From NCBI GenBank assembly GCA_965229545.1, contig OZ245887.1:1240001-1304000 (forward strand): a DNA stretch of 64,000 nt, written 5' to 3'. Both the position numbers and the translations under genes were made by a program. The stretch comes from Megaera sp965229545 (GTDB lineage: Bacteria > Pseudomonadota > Alphaproteobacteria > Rickettsiales > Rickettsiaceae). The notes under the pieces were generated by a model. That model did no database searches. It was not told where the DNA came from and worked only from the letters and a program-made list of their open reading frames with translations. Positions 56,819 to 64,000 of the stretch are shown one piece after another (the first letter of the stretch is position 1; every line of letters starts with the position of its first letter).

Positions 56819-57074
56819 TCATGTATGTTCTAATGCGAAACTGGCGTTAAATAGGTTTGCCGAGGGATTTAAGCTGAAAGTTTTTAGTTTAATCAAAAGG
56901 GAAGTAAAATTATATAAGCCGCCAATTCTGTTACAATATTTTATCGCTTTAAATAAAATTCCAAGGAAGTTTTCGATAATTAATCAGTCTTACTGGAATC
57001 ATTGTAAAGAATTATTTAATTCTATGCGAGTTATTGATCGTATGGCTATAAGGAATCGGATGAAGCGTTGCTGA
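56819..57074 (+). pseudogene. 84-codon remnant next to the recombinase gene
   Basis: An open frame without a good start reads VHVCSNAKLALNRFAEGFK and continues VFSLIKREVKLYKPP, ending NRMKRC. It lies 57 bases before the serine recombinase. It may be a fragment of a recombinase partner or of another gene; I cannot identify it. Confidence 0.35.
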
Positions 57075-57130
57075 TCTCTAATGGACTATAACAATAGAAA
57101 CTTAACAATAAAGGATTATAGAGGTAAATT

Positions 57131-58672
57131 ATGCTTGAAAGAAAGAAGGTTACCAAAGCAATAGCAATTTCCAGGGTATCTTCAAAGGAACAGGAAGAAG
57201 GCTATTCAATTGCTGCTCAAAAACGTCGTATACAGGAATATTGTACTCGTAGAGGTCTTGAATTGATCAAGGTTTTTGAGTTGGTGGAGTCTTCTACCGT
57301 TGGAAACCGCACGCAATTCATGGAAGCCATTAGGTATGCTAAAGATCATAAAGAAATAATAGCAGTAATTACCGATAAAGTTGATCGCTTACAAAGATGG
57401 TTTAAAGAATCGGCATTACTTAATGATCTAGTTGAAAAAGAAAAAATAGAATTACACTTTCATATGGAAAACTGTGTAATTCATAAATACTCCACTTCGA
57501 ATGAAAAACTAATTTGGAATATGAATGTAGTAATGGCGCAATCTTTCGTTGATAGTTTAAGGGATAATGTAAATCGTAGCATAGAGCAGAAACTGCTTGG
57601 TGGAGAATGGGTTAGTACTGCTCCGGTCGGTTATTTGCATGTCAAGGGCGGTAGAAGGCAAGGTACGATAATTATAGATCAGGAAAGGGCACCTTTTATT
57701 AAAAGGCTTTTTGAAGAATATGCTACAGGTACTTACACTATACCACAGATGCTGGCCAAAACTAGAGAATGGGGACTGACTAATTCAAGAGGCAATCAGG
57801 GTTATTTGTGCCGTTCTCATATCCATTCAATACTGACTAATCCATTCTATTATGGAGTAATGCATTACCGAAAAGGTAAAAAGTTGTATCCACATATTTA
57901 TCAACCGATAATCTCAAAAGATCTTTTTGATGATTGTACGGCAGTGCTTAAAGGTTGGAATAAAAAACCATTTAAATGGGGAGAAAAAGACTATATATTT
58001 AGGGGTGTAATAACTTGTGCAGTTACAGGTAGATTAGTATCATCAGAAACCAAGAAAAGGAAGCGTGCCGACGGTTCAGATTATGAGATAACTTACCTTG
58101 GGGCATGGAGTCCTGAAAACCCAAATAAGAAGGTATTTGTAAACGAAGAAATATTATTGAAAGAAGTTGAGCAGATTTTTAAGTCGATGTACCTAGAGCC
58201 TGAGATGCTGGAAAAGGTTATAGGATATGTAAAAAGCTCGGCGGCAAACGAAAGAGATTATTATAAGACTCGTATATTAGAGCTGAATAAGGAGCTAAAC
58301 AACGTAAAAAGCAAACTTGACAAATTAATGGACTTTTATTTGGAGGATAAGCTTAGTGAAGCCGAATATGATGAGAAAAGGGGACAATTAATTATTACCC
58401 GTGACAAGATCATAAGGGAATTGGAAGTCAATAATAATGCAGACGATAATTTTAATGAAAGAATGATTGATGTACTTCAAATAGCTGCGAATGCTCATAA
58501 AGTTTTTCTTCTGTCGACGAATGAGAAAAAAAGAAGATTAATAAATTTAGTCTTATCGACAGTAAAATTAAACGGCCGTAAGCTAGAGTACACCTTGTGT
58601 CCACCGTTTGATATGTTTGTAAAATTACCTAAAAATGAAGAATGGCGCACCCGAGAGGAGTCGAACCCCTAA
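57131..58672 (+). CDS. Large serine recombinase (integrase of the element)
   Basis: The 513-residue protein has an N-terminal resolvase domain with AIAISRVSSKEQEEG, where the Ser of SRVS is the nucleophile, and IITDKVDRLQRW-type sequence near 85. A Recombinase domain follows (APVGYLHVKGG, then SILTNPFYYGVMHYRKGK). Next is a zinc-ribbon-like region in which CAVTG replaces the usual CXXC, and a coiled coil (ELNKELNNVKSKLDKL). It should integrate and excise the element. The last ten codons (EEWRTREESNP, then TAA) run antisense into the 3' end of tRNA-Arg, so the attachment site supplies the C-terminus. Confidence 0.9.
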   Translation: MLERKKVTKAIAISRVSSKEQEEGYSIAAQKRRIQEYCTRRGLELIKVFELVESSTVGNRTQFMEAIRYAKDHKEIIAVITDKVDRLQRWFKESALLNDLVEKEKIELHFHMENCVIHKYSTSNEKLIWNMNVVMAQSFVDSLRDNVNRSIEQKLLGGEWVSTAPVGYLHVKGGRRQGTIIIDQERAPFIKRLFEEYATGTYTIPQMLAKTREWGLTNSRGNQGYLCRSHIHSILTNPFYYGVMHYRKGKKLYPHIYQPIISKDLFDDCTAVLKGWNKKPFKWGEKDYIFRGVITCAVTGRLVSSETKKRKRADGSDYEITYLGAWSPENPNKKVFVNEEILLKEVEQIFKSMYLEPEMLEKVIGYVKSSAANERDYYKTRILELNKELNNVKSKLDKLMDFYLEDKLSEAEYDEKRGQLIITRDKIIRELEVNNNADDNFNERMIDVLQIAANAHKVFLLSTNEKKRRLINLVLSTVKLNGRKLEYTLCPPFDMFVKLPKNEEWRTREESNP

Positions 58673-58719
58673 CCTCTTGATCCGTAGTCAAGTGCTCTAT
58701 CCAATTGAGCTACGGGTGC
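58646..58719 (-). tRNA. tRNA-Arg (anticodon ACG)
   Basis: A complete cloverleaf can be drawn on the - strand: acceptor GCACCCG/CGGGTGC, discriminator G, and anticodon stem CTTGA/TCAAG enclosing CTACGGA (anticodon ACG). The T arm contains GGTTCGA. CCA is encoded directly after (58643-58645). The 3' end abuts the recombinase gene, which marks the right end of the integrated element. Confidence 0.95.
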
Positions 58720-58789
58720 GTATAAAAAGGTTAACTACATGAACCGACTTACTTATATAGGACCAAACATATCAATTGTCAAGGATATC

Positions 58790-59650
58790 TCAGGAAAGGG
58801 TGTTTACAAAAGAGTATGAATAAGGATCACTAAATATCTTTCTTAAAAACTGATTATTCAAACTATGACTAGTTTTATAGCCATTGATCGAGCCAATAAA
58901 ATGGGTACCTGTAGTATATAAATCACCCATTAAATCTAGCATTTTATGGCGAGCAAACTCGTTTTCATGGCGAAGCCCTTCATGGTTAAGAATTGTATCT
59001 TTATCAATTCCAATAGCGTTATCGAGGGAGGCACCTCTAGCTAGGCCTTTGCTTTGTAGGTAATTAAGATCCTGAAGGAAGCCAAAAGTTCGTGAATTAG
59101 CTATTTCCTCTTTAAAATTATTTTCTGCACAAAAAGTGTGCTTTTGTTTTCCAATTACTTTACTTGCAAAATCAATTGTTAAATCAATTGCTATACTGTC
59201 TGAAGGGGAAGCAAAAATTTCAGTCCCAGAATCTTCAATTCTTATTTCTTTAAGTAATTTTAGATATTTTTTGCGAGCATTTAAAACTCTTAAACCAGCA
59301 CATTCAATCATGAACACAAATGGTTTGCTACTGCCATCCATTATTGGCACCTCTGAACCATCAATTTCGACAAGTAAGTTATCAATACCACATCCCCAAA
59401 TAGCTGCCATTAAGTGCTCAATGGTTGAGACAGAAATATTAGCGTTATTTTTTATAGAGGTAGATAAAGAAGTATCAAATACACTAGAATAATTTGCTAA
59501 AATTTTATTATCTACACAAGAGACATCAGTTCTTATGAAAAGAATACCAACATTTTCGCTAGCAGGTCTTAATGTTACCTGAGTCTTATTGCCAGAATGT
59601 ACCCCTATACCAAAACAGCTTATGGGGTTTTCAATAGTCAATTGATTCAT
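58790..59650 (-). CDS. lpxC: LpxC, UDP-3-O-acyl-N-acetylglucosamine deacetylase
   Basis: The 286-residue enzyme removes the acetyl group in the first committed step of lipid A synthesis, in the cytoplasm. The motifs are present: GIGVHSGNK near the start, a zinc-ligand His in STIEHLMAAIWG, and HENEFARHKMLDLMGDL at the end, which holds the other His and Asp ligands. Length is usual for Rickettsiales. This is a conserved chromosomal gene, which shows that this part of the window is chromosome. It is intact. Confidence 0.95.
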   Translation of the reverse strand: MNQLTIENPISCFGIGVHSGNKTQVTLRPASENVGILFIRTDVSCVDNKILANYSSVFDTSLSTSIKNNANISVSTIEHLMAAIWGCGIDNLLVEIDGSEVPIMDGSSKPFVFMIECAGLRVLNARKKYLKLLKEIRIEDSGTEIFASPSDSIAIDLTIDFASKVIGKQKHTFCAENNFKEEIANSRTFGFLQDLNYLQSKGLARGASLDNAIGIDKDTILNHEGLRHENEFARHKMLDLMGDLYTTGTHFIGSINGYKTSHSLNNQFLRKIFSDPYSYSFVNTLS

Positions 59651-59929
59651 CGCTTATTAACTAATGTACAAATATTTAACTCCCGAATTCTAGTTGCTGC
59701 AAGATATAAATGGCAAACAAAATTTTATTACGTAATGTTTCATATGTAAAAGCTATTGCCTGAAATTAAAATACTAAAATGGTGTGTATACAATTTTGCT
59801 ATTAAGCAAAATAAAAAGCTAGGCTTTGTTCTGGAATCTGTTATTATTCTCTTGTGTTTTAGGGGGTCTTAGATCTATATTCCCTAATATTATTGACTTT
59901 CTAAGTTAATATATAATTAAAATAAATTT

Positions 59930-60673
59930 ATGCAAAGACAAATTGTTATTTTAGCTGCCGGAAAAGGTAGTAGGATGAAATCAAATCTACCTAAAGTGAT
60001 GCACAAAATAGGCGATAAGACAATGCTTCAAATGGTAGTAGATAATGCGTATGCTGTTACTAAAGATATTGTATTGGTATATTCAGATCACATAGCTAAA
60101 TATTTATTTGCTTTTGAAAATCAGTGTAAGTTTGCTCTGCAGGATGAACAACTTGGCACTGCACATGCAGTTTGGGTGGCTAGTGCTTTGATCAATAATA
60201 ATATACAAAATGCAGTGATCTATGGGGACAACCCGCTTATCACCCCGGAAATAATTACAGAATTATTTAGTTATCTTGAAACTTCTAATTCTGCGATAGT
60301 AACATTAGCATTTGAGCATGAAGAACCAAATGCGTACGGCAGAATCATTCTAGATGAAGAGGGTAATTTTAAAAAGATAGTTGAATTTAAAGTAGCTACT
60401 GCTCTGGAAAAGAAAATAAAATTATGCAATTCTGGAATAATGGCTTTTGCCCCGGGTATTTTACAAAAATATTTACCTGCTTGTATTAATAGGTCTCGTG
60501 CTATTAATAATAGCGAATTATACTTAACTGAAATAATAGAAATCTGTACCAGTGCTGGTGAAAAAGTAAGTTATTATACTTCTAAAACTCACTATTTAGT
60601 TATAGGGATAAATACCCAACAAGAACTTGAGGCAGCTAATGAGATTAGCAAGAATCGCAAATTTCTTCTATAA
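59930..60673 (+). CDS. GlmU-like nucleotidyltransferase (pyrophosphorylase domain only)
   Basis: The 247-residue protein has the sugar-nucleotide pyrophosphorylase start (IVILAAGKGSRMKSNLPKVM), the ALQDEQLGTAHAVW base-binding loop, the metal-binding GDNPLI and the NAYGRII segment. It should make a UDP-sugar such as UDP-GlcNAc from the sugar-1-phosphate. The C-terminal left-handed helix acetyltransferase domain of full-length GlmU is missing; the gene ends at 60673 with a clean stop. The single-domain form is known in Rickettsia genomes. It is divergent from lpxC. Confidence 0.85.
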   Translation: MQRQIVILAAGKGSRMKSNLPKVMHKIGDKTMLQMVVDNAYAVTKDIVLVYSDHIAKYLFAFENQCKFALQDEQLGTAHAVWVASALINNNIQNAVIYGDNPLITPEIITELFSYLETSNSAIVTLAFEHEEPNAYGRIILDEEGNFKKIVEFKVATALEKKIKLCNSGIMAFAPGILQKYLPACINRSRAINNSELYLTEIIEICTSAGEKVSYYTSKTHYLVIGINTQQELEAANEISKNRKFLL

Positions 60674-60721
60674 GAAAGTATAAGTAATTGAATAAAATTT
60701 TAACTAATATTCCCTTAAATT

Positions 60722-62094
60722 GAGTCTGTCATATAGTTTGTGTAAGTTGCAAAAGGATATAGTAGAAGATACTATAAAAAAGCAACTTAAATACAGAGGA
60801 AAAAATGGCTAAAAAATTAGCAGAAAAAGAAGTAGATATAAATACTAAATTAGTCGAAGAATTACTATCAAAAGCAGATCCATCTGAATTATTTGGTCGC
60901 GGGTGGATTATTTAATAAACTTAAAAAGCAAATAATAGAGAGAATTCTTGAAAGTGAATTAGAACACGATCTAGGTTATTCTAAACATAGTAAGATAATC
61001 AAGAGCGATAATAATCGTCGCAACGGCAGTTATAAAAAAACGATTATAGATGACGACGGTCATCAGATTACCGTAGATGTTTCAAGGGGACAGGGAAGGA
61101 GAATTTGAACCTCAATTGATTCCTGAAGGAGTTAGGAGATTTAGTGGTTTTGATGATAAAGTGATTTCACTATATGCAAGAGGGATGACTGTCAGTGAGA
61201 TACATAGCCATTTAGAGGAGATATACCAGACCAATATTTCCAAGGACCTTATATCAACTGTCACTGACGGAGTAATAGAAGAAGTTACTACATGGCAAAA
61301 CAGGTCCCTAGACGATGTATATCCAATATTATATTTGGATTGCATACACGTTAAAGCAAGGGATAATCATACAGTAATTAACAAAGCGGTATATCTTGCA
61401 ATAGGTGTTAACATGGAAGGGAAAAAGGAATTACTGGGGATCTGGGTCGGTAAAAATGAAGGTTCCAAGTTTTGGATGCAGGTTGTAACTGAGCTAAAGA
61501 ACAGAGGGATAAAACAGATATATGTAGCATGCGTTGATGGATTAAAAGGCTTTCCTGAAGCCATAAATAGCATTTATCCTAATACGATTGTACAACTCTG
61601 TATAGTACATATGGCGAGGAGTTCTGTAAAATATGTTTCTTATAAGGATTTAAAAGCGGTCACAGCGGATCTTAAAAGGATTTACACTGCCAAACAGCGA
61701 AGAAATAGGATATCTGGAGCTAAAATCGTTTGCTGCTAAATGGGATAATAAATATCCTGTGATCTCTGATATTTGGCAAAGGAATTGGAGCGGGATTATT
61801 CCTTTTTTTGCTTTTCCTGATGAGATTAGGCGGGTAATTTATACTACCAATGCGATAGAATCGATAAATCGTCAAATCAGAAAAATCATCAACAATAAAG
61901 GGGTTTTTCCAGATGATAAGTCTATTTTAAAAATCGTATTTTTGGCTCTAAAAAATGCTGCCAAAAAATGGACCATGCCGATTAAAAATTGGTCTTTGGC
62001 ATTGAATCAATTTGAAATTTTATGCGGGGATTTTAGGCATGATTTACTGGAATTAAAAAATACAACAACTTACACAAAATAAATTGATTGACTC
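60722..62094 (+). mobile_element. IS256-family element, decayed
   Basis: The element is about 1,373 bases. Its left end GAGTCTGTCATATAGTTTGT has an imperfect counterpart at the right end (62070-62094, ACACAAAATAAATTGATTGA plus CTC). The transposase inside has frameshifts. A separate inverted copy of its left end follows at 62146. Confidence 0.8.
60805..62082 (+). pseudogene. IS256/mutator-type transposase with frameshifts
   Basis: The ATG at 60805 (MAKKLAEKEVDINTKLVEEL) goes out of frame near 60890. A second frame holds ESELEHDLGYSKHSK and breaks at a GGGG (61087) where the inverted fragment has GGG. The third contains the IS256 core (VISLYARGMTVSEIHSHLEE, then VYPILYLDCIHVKARD with the first Asp) and breaks near 61690. 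The last holds IRRVIYTTNAIESINRQIRK with the catalytic Glu. It is dead. The first shift also occurs in the inverted copy, so it is older than the duplication or marks a real downstream start. Confidence 0.85.
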
Positions 62095-62145
62095 AACAAC
62101 TTGCTATTAACTTATCAAGCTGCCTGATTTTTTACCACTGTCAGA

Positions 62146-62598
62146 TCAAGTCGTAACTAGTACATCATCAAAACCACTAAATTTCCTAACTCCTTTAGGA
62201 ATCAATTGAGGTTCAAATTCTCCTTCCCTGTCCCTTGAAACATCTACGGTAATCTGATGACCGTCGTCATCTATAATCGTTTTTTCATAACTGCCGTTGC
62301 GACGATTATTATCGCTCTTGATTATCTTACTATGTTTAGAATAACCTAGATCGTGTTCTAATTCACTTTCAAGAATTCTCTCTACTATTTGCTTTTTAAG
62401 TTTATTAAATAATCCACCCGCGACCAAATAATTCAGATGGATCTGCTTTTGATAGTAATTCTTCGACTAATTTAGTATTTATATCTACTTCTTTTTCTGC
62501 TAATTTTTTAGCCATTTTTTCCTCTGTATTTAAGTTGCTTTTTTATAGTATCTTCTACTATATCCTTTTGCAACTTACACAAACTATATGACAGACTC
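62146..62598 (-). mobile_element. Inverted 5' fragment of the IS256 element
   Basis: Bases 62146-62598 are the reverse complement of the first about 430 bases of the IS256 copy, including the terminal repeat (ending GACAGACTC at 62598) and the start of the transposase. Differences from the main copy are few, for example VER for IER and YEK for YKK. The fragment carries the intact GGG where the main copy has GGGG. It is a truncated second insertion or an inversion product. Confidence 0.88.
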
Positions 62599-62911
62599 AT
62601 TATCTCAGGAATACAACACTAGCTCATCCTGTTCTTCATTATCATCTTCATCTAGTAGTAGTATGCCGTCATATTCGATTTCGTCATCATCGTCTTCTGG
62701 TAGTATGTCATATTCTCCCTCCTCCACATCGTCCTCTTTGGTATCGGTGGTTGGGATTAGATCAGATAGAGAGGTAGTAAAAATGACGGGAAGTGCTCCA
62801 GGGACTGATCAACAACTTTCTTGGCATACAGTTCCTGTAATAGACTCATCAGATACGATCTCATTGGATAAATCCTTGTCAGGCGATAATGACTCGATTT
62901 TGGATCATTGA
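62588..62911 (+). CDS. Serine-rich low-complexity ORF
   Basis: This 107-residue frame starts at an ATG supplied by the IS256 end and is a run of Ser with some Tyr and Thr (SSSMPSYSISSSSSSG) for about 45 residues, then a mixed tail (SLDKSLSGDNDSILDH). On the - strand the same bases encode an acidic stretch (EDDDDEIEYDGILLLDEDD) before a stop. Either strand could be the real one, as the tail of a gene cut by the IS. There is no family match. Confidence 0.3.
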   Translation: MTDSLSQEYNTSSSCSSLSSSSSSSMPSYSISSSSSSGSMSYSPSSTSSSLVSVVGIRSDREVVKMTGSAPGTDQQLSWHTVPVIDSSDTISLDKSLSGDNDSILDH

Positions 62912-63111
62912 TAAGTAAGGGGTTGGTAGTAAAGATAAATTTAATCCTATACTGGTGCGGAATGGCGCTATCCATTCCGTATTCTTTAGGGTAAGATAAG
63001 GTAATTGATCTAGTATCATGCTTAATTCAAGCTTTAGGGTAAATTTTCCTATATAATACTTGCGTAGCAGCTTAAATTAATATATATTTGGCAAGTCTAT
63101 CATATTAGGGA

Positions 63112-63185
63112 GGGGGTGTAGCTCAGTTGGTTAGAGCATCTGCCTGTCACGCAGAAGGCCGCGGGTTCGAGTCCCGTCACTCCCG
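63112..63185 (+). tRNA. tRNA-Asp (anticodon GTC)
   Basis: The cloverleaf has acceptor GGGGGTG against CACTCCC (one G-T pair), D arm TAGCTCAGTTGGTTAGAGC, and anticodon stem TCTGC/GCAGA with loop CTGTCAC (anticodon GTC). The T arm has GGGTTCGAGTCCC, and CCA is encoded at 63186-63188. The gene is chromosomal, and a second serine recombinase frame ends antisense within its 3' end. Confidence 0.95.
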
Positions 63186-64000
63186 CCACGTGGTACGATT
63201 ATTGATTTTTTCAAATTCTGAGAACGGGAAAGCTAATGTATAACATAGCTTACGGCCTTTTAGTTCTAGGTTCGCAAATATAAAATTCAGTAATTCCCTT
63301 TTTTCATTTACTGTCGAACTCTTGAAAGTTTCATAAGCTTGAGAGCTAATGTTTATAAGACCTATAAGCTTTTTTGAAAATTTATCATCTACTCTGTCGT
63401 AGCTTTTGAGTAAGTCACTTAATTCATATTGACGTTCTTTGAATTTATTTTTTTATGTAAAAATTCTTCCCTTGTTAAAATTCCATCAGCTACCAGATCT
63501 ATTAAATTATCAAGTTTATTTTGAATCGATGTATGTTCCTGTTTTAATGCATTAATTTCACGATTAAAATTATGTTTTTTCCTTCATTAACATTCATCAA
63601 ATATTCAATTACCTGCTTTAATATATCAGGATTCTTTATTCCAAGGTTTTGTAAAATATCTTCAAGCTGTTTAGTTATTTCATCCTCTCTAACCCATAAC
63701 TTCTTTTCCGAATTATCAGGATCCGATGTTCGTAAGTATGTCCCTCTGCCACTTTACCATTTGCATATTTCTTGGTTTTGGTATCAGAAGTTACCAACCG
63801 GCCGGTAATAGCACATTTTAATATACCCCTAAACAGAAATTCCTTTCCCCTATACTGAAAGGGTTTTTTATTCCATCCCATACGTACTGCCTCGCAAGCC
63901 TTAAATACTTCTCTAGTAGTAATAATCTCATGACGATGTGGCCATAATTCGCCTTTTACTCGCATTTCACCATAGTAGAAGGGATTCTGGATCATCCTAT
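63177..64000 (-). pseudogene. Large serine recombinase of a second element, frameshifted and truncated by the window
   Basis: The middle of a serine recombinase (63675-63995) reads MIQNPFYYGEMRVKGELWPH, then GWNKKPFQYRGKEFLFRGIL and KCAITGRLVTSDTKTKKYA. These align with the recombinase at 57131 (NPFYYGVMHYRKG, GWNKKPFKWGEKDYIFRG, TCAVTGRLVSSE). The coiled C-terminal part continues in two other frames (NREINALKQEHTSIQNKLD; FKERQYELSDLLKSYDRVD), ending LNFIFANLELKGRKLCYTL and TTWRE with the stop inside tRNA-Asp. At least two frameshifts make it dead. The N-terminal domain is outside the window. Confidence 0.85.

Larger units (their letters stand above)
55322..57130. other. Decayed region upstream of the recombinase
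   Basis: About 1.8 kb with no intact gene and with frames full of stops. Within it I see a short HTH-like start (MNKLKQLRIAK then stop, near 55700), the HTH remnant at 55875-56186, and an 84-codon remnant at 56819-57074. The rest (about 56187-56818) has short broken frames that I could not identify. Confidence 0.6.

Noticed and set aside
62757..62975. A - strand frame of 72 codons near tRNA-Asp.
   Set aside because: It has no start signal or family resemblance and overlaps the tail of the Ser-rich frame.
1..64000. CRISPR array or phage structural genes.
   Set aside because: No regularly spaced direct repeats and no capsid, tail or terminase frames were seen.

Overview
The window comes from an AT-rich, heavily rearranged genome of the order Rickettsiales, most likely Rickettsia or a close relative. 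It carries an F-like type IV secretion cluster next to Ti-like TraA and TraD genes. That combination is the signature of the Rickettsiales amplified genetic element (RAGE), an integrative conjugative element. Decayed ProP-type transporters, IS630, IS110 and IS256 elements and leucine-rich-repeat cargo fit the same picture. All assignments come from reading the sequence; no database search was run.

Left part (1-10.8 kb): a broken ProP-like transporter; an IS110 element with a structured non-coding leader that could be a bridge RNA; a broken Bax-inhibitor-1-like gene; and a leftward cluster made of a ParB-like gene plus small membrane proteins. Then comes a duplicated module. Each copy has a palindrome, a non-coding block, a hairpin terminator, a near-consensus promoter and an LRR-type gene. 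The LRR gene is destroyed in copy 1 and intact in copy 2. Small phage-like unknown genes sit between and after the copies.

Middle part (10.8-28.7 kb): a Ti-type TraA helicase ORF that has lost its relaxase domain, followed across a G7 run by a Toprim/primase-like ORF; an Rpn-family nuclease gene split by a group II intron; an exported LRR-like protein; winged-helix/DnaA_N replication-type genes interrupted by IS630; and a decayed autotransporter whose passenger is a Ulp1-like cysteine protease.

Transfer part (28.7-53.7 kb): candidate pilin, TraL, E, K, B, V, C, TrbI, TraW, two Ti-like small proteins, TraU, TrbC, two tandem TraN-like N-terminal genes, TraN C-terminal gene, TraF, H, G, a lytic transglycosylase, a DUF4143-type ATPase and TraD. 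The gene order follows F. TraB, C, N, G and D are each broken by IS630 copies, stops or frameshifts, so as read the machine should not work.

Right part (53.7-64 kb): decayed cargo and a large serine recombinase whose last codons run antisense into the 3' end of tRNA-Arg(ACG), marking the element's right end. A short chromosomal island follows (lpxC, a nucleotidyltransferase, a dead IS256, a Ser-rich ORF, tRNA-Asp). At tRNA-Asp a second, frameshifted serine recombinase enters from the other side, so a second element probably starts there.
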